In this document: positions 10,096-22,152 of the stretch, in pieces
Position numbering within the stretch: the stretch's first letter is position 1
Layout of the letters: each line of letters opens with the position of its first letter
Assembly: GCA_032622095.1 (NCBI GenBank)
Contig: CP136062.1
Location: 159,088,875-159,152,874, forward strand
Source of the DNA: Siphonodentalium dalli
Lineage: Eukaryota > Mollusca > Scaphopoda > Gadilida > Siphonodentaliidae
Direction: 5' to 3'
DNA: 64,000 nucleotides
Program-made: the position numbers and the translations under genes
Notes under the pieces: generated by a model
What the model saw: only the letters and a program-made list of their open reading frames with translations
Databases searched by the model: none
Told to the model about the DNA's origin: nothing

Positions 10096-13000
10096 TCGTT
10101 ATAACATCTGCCGTGGTACCCCGAGGTACCACACCAAAATTGGTTAAAATCGATCAAGGGCTCTGGAAGAAAAATTGCATACAGACCAGAGCAGACACAC
10201 AGATCACTGAACTCTAATATATATCTAAATCAGAGAACATACATTCGTTTTGCCATTAAATGTGAAAATAATGACAAGTGTCATGCTAAACGAAAAACAT
10301 TGTTATAATCACGGATAAATTTATAACATCATGCCGCAAATATAAATCTCAGTATATTATGATTTGACAACAAAAAAGATGGGAAATTGAATGGCTATCA
10401 GTTGGAACACTTCCAACTATACAGGGTGCCAGGTTGAAAAATTATAGCAGTTGGAATTCTTGAGGGATCTGCACCTGTTTGGGGGGGGGGGGGGTCCAAG
10501 CCAAATTATTAACCCACCCGCAAGGGGTGTGTGAGGGACAGGGACGTGGCCAATTCCCCCCGCCCCCCACATTGAACCAGACAATTCCCCCAAAATCCCG
10601 CCCTTGTTTAGAAAATGTTTATCTGGTGTCTCAAACTTTCCAACTGTTGGAAATGTCGAACCCCAAACCCCCTAAGGTTGAAAAATTTGCCGAATAATGG
10701 ACACTTTTAGACCAAAATTTTGACAAAAAAATAGAAAAAATATTCTGCTATTGACAGTTGGTCTAAAAATAACTTATTCCCCACTATACCAGTATAATAA
10801 CTGGTTGGGCATACATACAAATAATTGAGAACAATTTCAACCTATACGGGTAACTGTGGTGTAATATGCTCTAACTATAAAAGTTGTGTTGGACCGGGTC
10901 AGACATGATTTTCTAGCTTGAACATATTTATCAATGTTGGTGAGGGGGAGGGTCACCCAACACCAGACCTGTCACTATGTCCTTAAGGATGGTGTGAATA
11001 TAATTACCTGGATTCAGGATGTTGGGTCTCGCCCAAATGGATGGTGCCCATATGAATATGCTAAGGTGCATCCACCAAATGGAGTGCCCAAGCCATATAA
11101 TCCTCCCCGAGAAAACCACAAAATAAAAAGAATATATAAACACCAAATGATAATTTAGCAATTTCAATTGTTCCGTTATAAATAGATATATTAGTACATT
11201 GCATTATGTGTACAATCGGTTAGTGTGCCATGTAACTGCTGTGATGGTAACCTCTGACGGGGATGAATCCAGGCACTTCATGCAGTGCTAGCTGGCAGGT
11301 CGATTCTATTGGGACGGGGCTGAGAAAATTTAAGATTAACACACAACTGAGTGTGGGTTTGGTGCTTGGTGGAAATGGGTATACTCATGTCAGTGGTGAG
11401 ATACACCCAACACTCACTGTCATTCGCGACGTCCGTGGTAATAACGTTTACCTTTGTTTTTCTGGATCAGAGCAAAAGGAAAGTAATTGCAAGTCCCAGT
11501 ATTGTCGTAATGCTTCTTTCTTGATGTATACATTGAATACAAATGTAATCTAAATTGCTTGAATCGTGATCCACAAATAAAGCGATAAGTGGACTAGCTC
11601 ACAAACCAATGATATTAATTTGATACATGTATATGTCAATCAGATTTGGCACTGGTAAGTGCTGCACATGCATTGCAATGAAATGAGTACACCACATTTG
11701 CTATTCATGGTCATACCGGTATAAACATGTAGGCCAAATCAATATGTTGTCAGTTTTGTGTGTGTTTGTGACATTAATTAATTTAGAAACTACAAAACAT
11801 ATAATTATGTACTGTCCGAAAATAAATATTGAGCTTTGGTATTTCTCTGACAATTAAATGAGTAAAAAATGTGAGTTAAAGATATGTAATTAAATAAGTT
11901 ATAGGTAATAACAACAACTTTGCCTCTTGAGGCGACTCAAGACAGTACAATCCACAATGCATCTTATGACTGATCCACTTGGGATTTGGGATGCAAGCGC
12001 CCAAGGTGCTCGAAACGATCAAATGATCTTGTCCGCCACCTTCTGTTCTGGTAAATTACCACTTTCCAGTGTTTTATATCAGTTTGTTGCCTTTACCCCT
12101 GTTTATCCAATAGAAAGAATGGAGCTGTCCTATCCTGACTGCCCACCATCCACCCCAACTGCTGCCACCTCTGCTCTGATTATACTACTACTACTACATG
12201 TAGTATATGTTTGTATTATGAACACAAAACATTCAATCACACACTATAACACTACTACATATGATTTGTGAGTGAATGCTATTAACTGTACATAGGGCCA
12301 TATTATGTTGGGAACAAATGTAATTACTAATTTGACTCGGGGTTTGTATTTCCACTATAAAAAATAAATAAAAACATATTTCTCAGCAACTAATTTTTCT
12401 ACAAATCAGTTATTGATTGTGATTCTATTAGCGCTAATTATCATCATCAAAAACTTGGAATTAGTTTCCCCGACGATGACGTACACGTGTATCGTCTGTG
12501 CCTTGGTTATTGTTTTGAACATCGTTTTGTTTACATTCTGGTGATGCTGAAATGGAGTCTATATTAAACAAGTTTGTGTTTGATACAAAAGTTTTAATTG
12601 GAATAAATACATCTTGCACATGTTATTTGTGGTTTAATGACACACAAACAGCCATAAATTGTGATATATACAGCTCAAACGAAAGGTGACCCTTTACTGC
12701 CTGAATTGACCCCTTATTGCCTGGATTTCGTGCTATCTTTGATCGCGTATTTTAAACACAAAGAGCAAAATTTGTGAACATCACATAAGATGTATGATAG
12801 AGCTAGGATTTATGAACAAAATGATATATAAATTTGTATCCATTGTACTTGCATACAGACAGGTGCAGCACAAACATTAAAAGTGACCCTTTACTGCCTG
12901 AATGACTGTACTGACTCACTAACTGACGGATCACAACATCTACATATGTAGGGCTATTAATGCCTTATTCTATATCTGATGACTGTTGCACATGAAGATT

Positions 13001-13824
13001 AAGCAAGTTTTTATCACTTTATTTCACCAATCAACTTCAAGCAATACTTTCTCATATGTTCTGTCCGGCCATCTATTTGTTTACTTGTTGTTTGTCTGTT
13101 TTAATATCTAAATTACTCTACCTGTGAAGGTGACTTGATTGTCAATAAACTTATCTTTATCTTATCTTTACATATATGATAGGCCAATAGATATATATCT
13201 GTGTTGATTCGGTACGGTATTTAACGTACAAGTCATATTTATAGCTCTATTAGTTGGGTTGTATGTGCGCCGTTGGAAGGTATTATGCTAAATATGTTGA
13301 TGTTCTTGGTTGGTTCTTTCGGTTGATGTTATTTCACGGTGTCTGTATCGTCCAGATGATCAATTTGATTATTGTCATCACAGTCTTGAAAAAAATGCAT
13401 ATTTCTATTGAGACTTATTTGCTCTTTTTGTACAAATTATTAAATATTCAAAACAAATATACATTTGGTCAAAATTAATTATGAGCATTGAGCAGAGCCT
13501 GGTTGAAATGCTACGGTGTGACGAATCATGCTCGTCTGCGAGCTACTGTCAGAACTGATGCCATATATGCATGGTTCTATTAATGGTTTGTATTTTGATG
13601 AGGTAAACTGCTCGTAACCTCCATTGTAGACAATTTCACACCAGGTTCTACTGATTCATAAACAAATTAGAAATTTGGCATAAGGAACTGTAGTAAACAA
13701 ATGTCTGTCCGAATGACTAGATCATTGACGACTCGGGCAGACATATACGGGATAATCCAATGTTAATAATGTAATGATCGAGGCAGCATATCCAACACAA
13801 CCTTTATTATTAAACATTATAAAG
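10096..13824. other. Long unassigned stretch
   Basis: No coding region, SINE or TIR element could be supported. Visible details are a G-run at about 10482-10495, a duplicated phrase GTGACCCTTTACTGCCTGAA near 12687 and 12883, and TCAATAAACTTATC followed by TTATCTTTA-type repeats near 13142-13168, which looks like a LINE 3' tail. Short open frames (for example 11263-11553) resemble nothing I recognise. Confidence 0.4.
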
Positions 13825-13828
13825 TTAA

Positions 13829-14306
13829 AGGTACTCAATCCGTAAAGAGGGTCCCAATCTCAACAGATTCCAACAACAACAATCCGATCAGAGGGTCCTA
13901 TATTACTATTTCTTTGGCTTTGGGGGTAAAAAATATTTGATTCGAGTTGAGGAACCCATCAAACAAAGCTCAGAGTTATTAGATATTGATTTTTGAAATT
14001 TGTTAATTGCTCGAGATGAGTACTAATAAATGCCGTCAATTTGGTAACCTGCTCGAGATTTTAAGCCAAAACTCTATTCAAACAGACAAGGATGGATAAC
14101 TCTATAATCAAGTGGTAATAATAACGAAATTTTAACTGTCTTCTGGGCCAGAAAGAATTCCCGATAATGAAAAATAATAGATTTCTAAAATCGATATCTA
14201 ACAAATCTGAGCTTTGATGGGTGACTTCCTCGACTCGAATCAAATATTTTTGACCCCCGAAGCCATTGAAATAGTAATTGAGAGGAGTTTTATCGGATTG
14301 AGTACC
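13829..14306 (+). mobile_element. Kolobok/T2-like TTAA element, copy 1
   Basis: Exact TTAA on both sides (13825-13828 and 14307-14310). TIRs AGGTACTCAATCCG and CGGATTGAGTACCT extend imperfectly into the arms (CAACAACAACAATCCGATC; TTTGATTCGAGTYGAGG on each side). TTAA targets with TTAAAGG ends recall the Xenopus T2 MITEs of the Kolobok superfamily; piggyBac is the alternative. No transposase. Confidence 0.75.
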
Positions 14307-14310
14307 TTTA

Positions 14311-15148
14311 ACATATTAAAATTTAAAGAAATATGGTCGAAATGCAAATGAAAGAAATAATGCTGAATGAGGCCAGAAAATAAAGATGCTTTGTTTCCGT
14401 ACATCGACCGACCCTAAAAATAACCCGCCGACCCTAAAGTGTTTATTGATATTTGGAGAAAAAGTTTTCTATTTTTTTTTTTACTGTTTTTACGACTAAA
14501 GCTCATAAATATTGATGATTATTAGTGTACAAAACACATGGCTTCTAATGACATATCCCTGTGAAAAGTGACGTGAAGTGTGTGATGGGTTGTGGATTGA
14601 TGGGCATGAATTTTGCAATTTTAATTTTATGAGAGTGGATCTCATGCCTGGCTGCTTTACCTGTATGCCTTGTTTGGGACTTATGGAACATACTCTTGGG
14701 TTCCAAATAAACATGCATGCATATTTGTTATTTTATTTGGAAATCTGCCCCTGCATAATGGTTATTTGGGTCTGCAAGTTTATTAATTTTGAGGCTATGC
14801 AAATTGAAATCAGCACAAACTCAAGATTTGTATATGATTATGATACCAAATTGATGAGCTTATAACTTTATGCATGTACATATTCAAGTATATTGCATAG
14901 ATGTGAACATTTAAATATTGAATAAACACCACATGACACATATTTTGTTGATTCCCATGTGTGATTGATTGGCCTATACAAATAATTGTTTAACTATAGT
15001 TGATGTTTTGCTCAGTTTCCCCTGTGGTATTATTTGGGTCTGCACTGTTATTAACTTGCAATGGAATTCCCCCCCCCCTTCACTTTTATTTGGAGCCCGA
15101 GAGTACAGATAGGAACACTATCAACATACATGGTGGTGTGTATCTGTA
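14311..15148. other. Unassigned sequence
   Basis: Contains the phrase CCGACCCTAAAAATAACCC with a second CCGACCCTAAA near 14408-14437, possibly an old repeat end. No gene recognised. Confidence 0.35.
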
Positions 15149-15158
15149 CAGTAATGCC

Positions 15159-15614
15159 GATGGGGTCATTGTCACAAGGCTCCGGTCACATTCGTAGCCA
15201 GCTTTTTAAATCGATCACAAATGTAGCCAGCTTTTCACCGGCGATCACATTCGTAGCCAGCTTTTCTAAATGCATGCGAAATATGACGTCATCGCAATCG
15301 TGACTAAAATGTGGACGTCATTCTCCAAAACTGACTTCGTTTATCAACTTATATTGGAACATAATTCGAGCATTCTAACGACACTGATAAGAAACGTTAG
15401 ATTATTAGATGAACTAATATCAAATTAAAATTCAAGTTGTTTCTCATCCATCAACTCAGAACAATGAGCTTAACCTAATCTTGTTCATTGAGGCTCGCAT
15501 GAATATGAAAAGCTGGCTACAAATGTGATCACCATAGAAAAGCTGGCTACATTTGTGATCGATTTAAAAAGCTGGCTACGAATGTGATCGATGCCTTGTG
15601 ACAATGACCCCATC
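15159..15614. mobile_element. Foldback element with GTAGCCAGCTTTT repeats
   Basis: TIRs are GATGGGGTCATTGTCACAAG and its inverse. Each arm has three tandem copies of a roughly 32-bp unit (GATCACATTCGTAGCCAGC followed by TTTT) in opposite orientation across a 220-bp centre. It is inserted between bases 10 and 11 of the host MITE, with a short possible GCC duplication. Confidence 0.8.
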
Positions 15615-15656
15615 AGCCTAAGTAATTGACTCTTTAACTACAGCAGAGTTATGGGT

Positions 15657-15771
15657 AGTCCAAGTCTTCTCGTACTAAAACCAGCTAAGATATTGGTATG
15701 GCGAGATGCTGGATTTTAGCATCTCGCCATACCAATATCTTAGCTGGTTTTAGTACGAGAAGACTTGGACT
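15657..15771. mobile_element. 115-bp near-perfect palindrome
   Basis: Runs AGTCCAAGTCTTCTCGTAC ... GTACGAGAAGACTTGGACT around a 9-base centre. AGTTATGGGTA occurs just before (15647-15657) and just after (15773-15783), a target duplication of about 10-11 bp as seen with Mutator-like elements. A partial copy lies at 18399-18492. Confidence 0.8.
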
Positions 15772-15816
15772 AAGTTATGGGTAACTTTTCCGGATTTAGT
15801 ACTTAGGGCATTACTG

Positions 15817-17734
15817 TATATATACATGTATAGAGGTATCACCACATATGTTAGGGGTACAGCTACTGTTTCCAAAAACCAGGCATGCTAGGTTGGGTGT
15901 ACTGGCTACCTCCAGACAATGGGATGTAGTCGTCACAATACAAGTACAGTATTATAGTCGTGTCATGGGTAAAATTATAAAAAGTTAGTGACATCAATTT
16001 CGTACCAAGTTTATAGCCAACTTTAGGAAAATGTGGTATGTGAATATTAAATAAAAAACATACTTAAGCATGAAGTACCGGTAAGTTTGATCTTTCATCA
16101 ATCATAATGTATATTTCCACTGTTGTTATCAAGCAATACTTTTCCCACAACACATGTTGGCATTTTATGTCACTTCAGTCGAGGTGATTCAATATTTCTG
16201 CAGCTGAATAAAAAATATCAAAATAATTTATTTTTTTAAATCCCTACCTACCTACAGCCCTCTTAATTCAGATTGTTTGGCTTCGGCAATCCGCTACGGC
16301 AACAGTATGCCGTGGCCTAGTTTGCTTCAGCAAATTGCTTCGGCATTGAATGCTGATTGCCATAGCCAATTATGAAGGCTGTACCTACCCTAATTTTTTC
16401 GCTCCATTATCGGAAACATACACTCGATGTAATATGTGTCCACTGACAACCCAATCATTGCCTACGTGTTGAACGCACTGAGTTCTAGTTCCGATTTTTT
16501 TGTTTTGCCTGACAAATATATTTGTGTTTAAATAATAAAAAAAATGTCAATATAATTTAATATATAGATAATTAAATAAAATAATATATATCTTTAATAA
16601 ATAATTTAAAATAGTAATTTTGTGTTCCTAAATACGTTCCACATACCGCAGAAAAGAGAATTTTTTCACCTACATAGTGTTACTAAAATAATCTTTAAGA
16701 ACATCCATATTAAGGTTGATTTAATGAACTTTATGAAGCTATGGGGGGGGGTAAAATAATATAAATTGCAACAAAAATGGTAAATAAAATAAATTTCAGA
16801 TTATTTGAGTGAATAGCATATACCGCTCAAGTAACCAAACATTCGTCACAATCAGAGATGGACATGTATGTCCTTTTGTAGCCATAAACACATTTTCAAC
16901 CGTTGAACTTGGAAAAAGGGGTTGCTGGGTGCACGGAAATCTTCCTAAATTGGTTGGCCCATAATGTTTGATAAGTGGAATCTAAGTAATTCTAGCTGAA
17001 AATGTGTTTTAACATATGTAAGTCATATCCATATATAATTGACCGTACTTACTCTATAGTATTATTCAATAAACTTGACAGTTTGGGCTATAATTCGTTA
17101 ACAATTGCAACAACTTGCTCGTAAAAATTTAAAATGTTGAAGTTTGTTTACCACGTTGCAGAGGTCGAGGGTCATTGGCGAAAGGTCGAGGTCACCAGCA
17201 GTTTCCTGACTCTAAGTATGCTTGGAATCAGGTCCGTCCTGGTTAGAGTTTGACCACCTTGACATGAAATTGTATACCTGCCAAGCCCCTGGTTTGCAGT
17301 TTTATTGAAGACACTCAAATTTAAACCTTTGATTGGTATGATGAATGTGATTTTAATTAGACAAGTTGCTGTGTCCAAAACATGTCTCTGATGGTATCCT
17401 CAGAAGACCTGAGCTCTACAAAGAACTCAAAGTCTGTAGTAAAATCGGATCCGATTGTGTACCTTTAAGTGAAAACTTCGTGTTTGAACAGCTTCTATCT
17501 CAAGCTCCATGCAGAGTTCAGTCCCCTGCGCAAGACTTATCGAGCCCGCACCTGCACGTACTGTGAAGAAATGTCGCATTTATTTATTTGAGATTTTTAT
17601 AGCTTACAATTAATTCTGAATTATTCTGAGAAACAACTGTCCATATTCATTTGAAAATTGTCTAGATTAAGCCAGAATTAATTATAACTGACAAAACACT
17701 TCAATAAAACATGTTAGATTTAATTAAAAAAATA
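15817..17734. other. Mostly unassigned; one small palindromic element
   Basis: At about 16251-16383, ACAGCCCTCTTAATT and AATTATGAAGGCTGT bracket GGCTTCGGCAATCCGC-type stems, a likely 130-bp MITE in a CCTAC-rich target. The rest shows nothing recognised apart from a G-run at 16743. Confidence 0.4.
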
Positions 17735-18090
17735 CAAATGCCGGCAGCGTTCAGACATCGCGTAGCGAGGGGGCGCAACTCTGTTTTGCAGCTTGCTTCT
17801 AGAGAACGACGGGAAATTCGCGACGCTGGGGGAGCATCGATTTAGTTTTTCTATGAACAAAACGGCAGTCTGGTGGAGAGTGGGGGAAATCATCTGCGGT
17901 GAATGAACGCGCACCGGTTTACTTCGTGAGTACATGTAGGTCGCGATTGTCGTAATAAACCACACAGAGTCGTGAATTTTCGATGCGCGTGCAGCTGGCG
18001 ATGTTGTCGATATTTCTCAAACTCGCCTCTGGTCATATTGGAGGTATAAAAATCGATTTTGGGATTATATTTTTCAACCTTGTTTTGCTT
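17735..18090. other. CpG-richer island without an assigned gene
   Basis: Contrasts with the AT-rich surroundings, with frequent CG dinucleotides (GCGTAGCGAGGGGGCGC, CGCGACGCTGG, GATGCGCGTGCAGC). A GTGAGTAC donor-like word is at 17926. It could be an exon or promoter remnant, but there is no protein similarity to support it. Confidence 0.25.
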
Positions 18091-18398
18091 TATCATATAT
18101 TATGGATGTTAGTGATGAAGACTAATGTCTAAGTAAGGGGTAGTGCTGTCAACATTGATATTTTAAAAAAATAGCTATTTTCCCTATAAGATTGGTGTTA
18201 TTTCCTCGAAAAATCCAGATGTGACCCTTCTGAAAATAATATAATAAAATATAAAAAAAATTATTCCCGGACCCTAGCTGTGGTTTATATGCACTGTTTC
18301 GCACAGTAGTCTCTGGAGCACTGAAAACGGGCACTTTTTGACGTACATGTAAGTCATATGTATTAGTAGAAAAATAAAGCTTTGAGGTACCATGCAGC

Positions 18399-18492
18399 TA
18401 AGATATTGGGATGGCGAGATGCTGTTTTTAAAAATAGCATCTCGCCATCCCAATATCTTAGCCGGTTTTAGTACGAGAAGACTTGGACTATG
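18399..18492. mobile_element. Partial copy of the 115-bp palindrome
   Basis: AGCTAAGATATTGGGATGGC and its inverse around GCTGTTTTTAAAAATAGC, then GTACGAGAAGACTTGGACT. The left outer part is missing. Confidence 0.75.
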
Positions 18493-18784
18493 ACTATGAG
18501 GTACACAACCTTACTCGTATTTAAATTCGCGCAGTAATCATTTTCGCGCCCTCATCGATGAGCGAATTTAAAACTGAGCGAAAATTAGTACGACCTCTGA
18601 GTTTACACCAAACCACGTGGCAGACAAGAGGGCTATTTTGATGGATTACATACATTACTCAATGTTAGACTGAAACTAGTATGCCAATATTTACATACAA
18701 GCAACCAACATCAACACAATTACCCATATGTGAAGCGACAAATCATGGTAACATCGTCGATGTTGAAATGCATGTGATTGTTAA

Positions 18785-19263
18785 AGGTACTCAATCCGTA
18801 AAGAGGGTCCCCATCTCAACAGATTCCAACAACAACAATCCGATCAGATGGTCCTATATTACTATTTCTTTGGCTTTGGGGGTAAAAAATATTTGATTCG
18901 AGTTGAGGAACCCATCAAACAAAGCTCAGAGTTATTAGATATTGATTTTTGAAATTTGTTAATTGCTCGAGATGAGTACTAATAAATGCCGTCAATTTGG
19001 TAACCTGCTCGAGATTTTAAGCCAAAACTCTATTCAAACAGACAAGGATGGATAACTCTATAATCAAGTGGTAATATTAACGAAATTTTGACTGTCTTCT
19101 GGGCCAGAAAGAATTCCCGATAATGAAAAATAATAGATTTCTAAAATCGATATCTAACAAATCTGAGCTTTGATGGGTGACTTCCTCGACTCGAATCAAA
19201 TATTTTTGACCCCCGAAGCCATTGAAATAGTAATTGAGAGGAGTTTTATCGGATTGAGTACCT
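18785..19263 (+). mobile_element. Kolobok/T2-like TTAA element, copy 2
   Basis: Nearly identical to 13829-14306 and in the same orientation, with TTAA at 18781-18784 and 19264-19267. The low divergence suggests recent mobility relative to other families here. Confidence 0.8.
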
Positions 19264-19267
19264 TTAA

Positions 19268-20040
19268 GTACACATTATCCAGACTGTATAGGTGCGCGAA
19301 AGAACGACCTACAACTATGGAGTGACACCCTCTCTAACCAAATAGCCTGAATTAGTTATGTCAACACAACCTGCAGGCAAGTGTTGATTTTTTTTTAAAG
19401 ACAGTATATAGCATATACGCGGTTGTGGTTTTACTTCTTTCTAGTTCATTTCAATGATATCTATAACTATTTCAGTGTCCGAATAATTATTTGGAGCATA
19501 TAAACACATCTTCACAACAAATTGATGACGCAGTTATGTTTTACACTATGCAATTCCGTCTTGGTAGTGTTTAAGATTCACATGTATCTTCGGGAACGAG
19601 TAAGCACTCAAATTGTCATCAGATCCAAGACTTTTACGAAAATATTTGTGTCTGTTTTTAATTCGCGCAGCTAGGTGCGCGAATTTAAAGTGCGCGAATT
19701 AAAAACTGAGCAAAAAATAGTACTGCGCGAAATTTAAATACGAGTAAGGTAGATAATATTGTACATGATGTGCGCTGCATCTCACACCGATTAAAGTCAA
19801 TTATATATAGTCCAATAAGATGCCGAAGTTTAATCAAAACTTGACAGTAAGCATTGTAAAAGGTAAAAGTATTGAAAAATATTCTGAAAATCATATTCAG
19901 ACTGAAATAGTTCAACATCCTTGTGCATAAATGGTCAGGTTATATACCGGTACTACGTTTTCAACTTTTCGTTGAACAAAGCTAGACAAGGATCAGTCCA
20001 TCCCGCGAAATTCGACAACAACATTACTGTCTATATTTCT
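19268..20040. other. Unassigned sequence
   Basis: AT-rich. The words AATTCGCGCA and GTGCGCGAATT (near 19660-19700) echo 18524-18570, suggesting a small dispersed repeat. Confidence 0.35.
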
Positions 20041-20112
20041 AGTTCATGGAAGTAAAAGTACATTTTGATGAATGAATTTCGTCTCAAAGTTGATATAACT
20101 GCTTAGTGAACG
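20041..20112. repeat. Dispersed repeat shared with 44452-44523
   Basis: TCATGGAAGTAAAAGTACATT and CTCAAAGTTGATATAACTGC recur with few changes near 44452-44523. Neither copy has visible terminal repeats. Confidence 0.55.
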
Positions 20113-20114
20113 TA

Positions 20115-20230
20115 AATTGCTATCTAGCTGTCGTCTGTCATTGTTTTTGCGACTCTCGAGCTGTCGCCTGTCATTGTTTTTGCGACTCTCGAGCTGTCGC
20201 CTGTCATTGTTTTGTGACTCTCGTGTCTGT
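20115..20230. repeat. 33-bp tandem repeat, about 3.5 units
   Basis: Units of CTGTCGCCTGTCATTGTTTT followed by TGCGACTCTCGAG. The 33-bp period is a multiple of three, so frames stay open on both strands, but nothing suggests a protein-coding gene. Confidence 0.8.
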
Positions 20231-20509
20231 TTATTTTCGCTCACTCAATGTCTCTTGTTCAATAGACTGGTTCCTGGTAGAAAGCTGCACATATCTCACA
20301 AATCAGAAAATTGTTTACAGAACAATAGTTTCAACAAGCTTTTAATAACGAATATATATAAGAACAATGTGTATCTATATCCAGGATCTGGGAATATAAA
20401 CATGCCAAATGGGATATCTATATCAGGCTTGCAGACGGCGTACGATGCGGGCGAATCGCAAAATTCGCAGAAAACAATGCTGCAGAATTTTACGTCGCTG
20501 TCATATTAA

Positions 20510-20989
20510 AGGTACTCAATCCGATAAAACTCCTCTCAATTACTATTTCAATGGCTTCGGGGGTCAAAAATATTTGATTCGAGTCGAGGAAGTCACCCAT
20601 CAAAGCTCAGATTTGTTAGATATCGATTTTAGAAATCTATTTATTTTTCATTATCGGGAATTCTTTCTGGCCCAGAAGACAGTCAAAATTTCGTTAATAT
20701 TACCACTTGATTATAGAGTTATCCATCCTTGTCTGTTTGAATAGAGTTTTGGCTTAAAATCTCGAGCAGGTTACCAAATTGACGGCAGTTATTAGTACTC
20801 ATCTCGAGCAATTAACAAATTTCAAAAATCAATATCTAATAACTCTGAGCTTTGTTTGATGGGTTCCTCGACTCGAATCAAATATGTTTTACCCCCAAAG
20901 CCAAAGAAATAGTAATATAGGACCCTCTGATCGGATTGTTGTTGTTGGAATATGTTGAGATGGGGATCCTCTTTACGGATTGAGTACCT
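20510..20989 (-). mobile_element. Kolobok/T2-like TTAA element, copy 3 (inverted)
   Basis: Reverse orientation of copies 1 and 2, with TTAA at 20506-20509 and 20990-20993. Nearly full-length match across the roughly 480 bp. Confidence 0.8.
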
Positions 20990-21032
20990 TTAATCTGTCG
21001 GTGCATGCAGAAACGCGCGTGAAATGAAATAA

Positions 21033-21274
21033 AGATTAAGTCTTGTCACTGAATCGCGGCCATATTGGATCCACCCAGCCCAGTTTCGTGGTTTTAGTGC
21101 TACGGGTCAAATTTCTGGAGTAGCATTCCATATATGCATGGCGCTTTTGAATATTCATGAATTCCATATATGGAATGCTACTCCAGAAATTTAACCTGTA
21201 GCATTAATACCACGGAACGGGGTTGGGTGGACCCCATATTATGGCCGTGACTCAGTGACAAGGCTTATTAAAGA
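21033..21274. mobile_element. 240-bp imperfect palindromic element
   Basis: Arms AAGTCTTGTCACTGAATCG, GCGGCCATATTGGATCCACC, GTAGCATTCCATATATG mirror CATATATGGAATGCTAC, GGGTGGACCCCATATTATGG, ACTCAGTGACAAGGCTT around a short centre at about 21145. No target duplication was identified. Confidence 0.7.
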
Positions 21275-21744
21275 ATAACACAACAGTAAAACTGTTATCT
21301 GTCAAGGTATATAGGTCAGTTTTAGACTTTGATTGTGCATTGCTGCAACATGCAATGACATCAATCTTGTTGGGATATCTTCAAACCAGTGGAAAAAGAC
21401 ACATACATGTACCAAATTACCCATTAAAACACAACCCTTGTATGCATTACTTATTGTATTTAATACTTATAGACATTAAAGATGCATAATCCGATTAAGC
21501 GCCCCTCAGTTTGTAACTGGATTAGGCCTATATATCGAAACGGAATGTAACTTTAAGGTTGAAGATATAGGACAATCATATGGGGAAGTGGTCGAAAGAG
21601 CACTGGACCGAAAAGTCCAAGGCCGAAAGAGCCCTGGACCGAATCGACCCGCTCCCCTATAAGCTATAAACCTATAAACTATCCGTATGCTCTATATCAC
21701 TATATATGCACAGAGCTCTGTAACATGCCCCCTTCGTTTATGGG

Positions 21745-22152
21745 AGGCCGTTTTCACATTTATTATATAATTGGACTTTTAAACGCAATTGGGTGAACAC
21801 ATATGAAATTAAATTGCGCTTTTAAAAGTGCAATTCATTTAACATTATGTGGGCAGTAATTTCGTTTTAAAAGCGAAATTAAAAACTCTGTCATTCCAAT
21901 TGCGCTTAACGCAATTATTGATCATCAAAAACAAAACCCACTTAATTCTTATAGAAAAGTCTGCAGAATGACTATCCAGGCAAAACTGATTATCAACCTC
22001 AATTGATCTTCGAGGGGTGAAAACTTGTTATGGCTATTGCGCTTAAATTAAAAGATAAAGTTGTGAGTAATAACGCTTAACATATTAAAATTTAACTTAA
22101 TTGCGTTAAAAAGTCCAATTATTTAATAAAATTTAATGTGAAAACGGCCTCA
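21745..22152. mobile_element. 408-bp TIR element, AGGCCGTTTTCACATT ends
   Basis: Termini are AGGCCGTTTTCACATT and AATGTGAAAACGGCCT, followed on both sides by AATTGGACTTTT and ACGCAATT. The inside repeats AATTGCGCTTTTAAAA-like words in both orientations (about 21815-22130), which may be subterminal binding sites. No clear TSD. Confidence 0.65.

Larger units (their letters stand above)
15149..15816 (+). mobile_element. pogo-like MITE carrying two other insertions
   Basis: The left end CAGTAATGCC (15149-15158) and the right end GGGCATTACTG (to 15816) belong to the pogo-like family. Between them, the family words TAAGTAATTGACTC, CTACAGCAGAGTTATGGGTA and AACTTTTCCGGATTTAGTA are split by two unrelated palindromic elements (15159-15614 and 15657-15771). 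Confidence 0.8.

Noticed and set aside
12687-12903. Duplicated GTGACCCTTTACTGCCTGAA phrase as an LTR or TSD
   Set aside because: Only about 20 bp shared, no element structure around it.
20106-20509. Cysteine/serine-rich repeat protein
   Set aside because: Comes from the 33-bp tandem repeat; no continuation into a domain.
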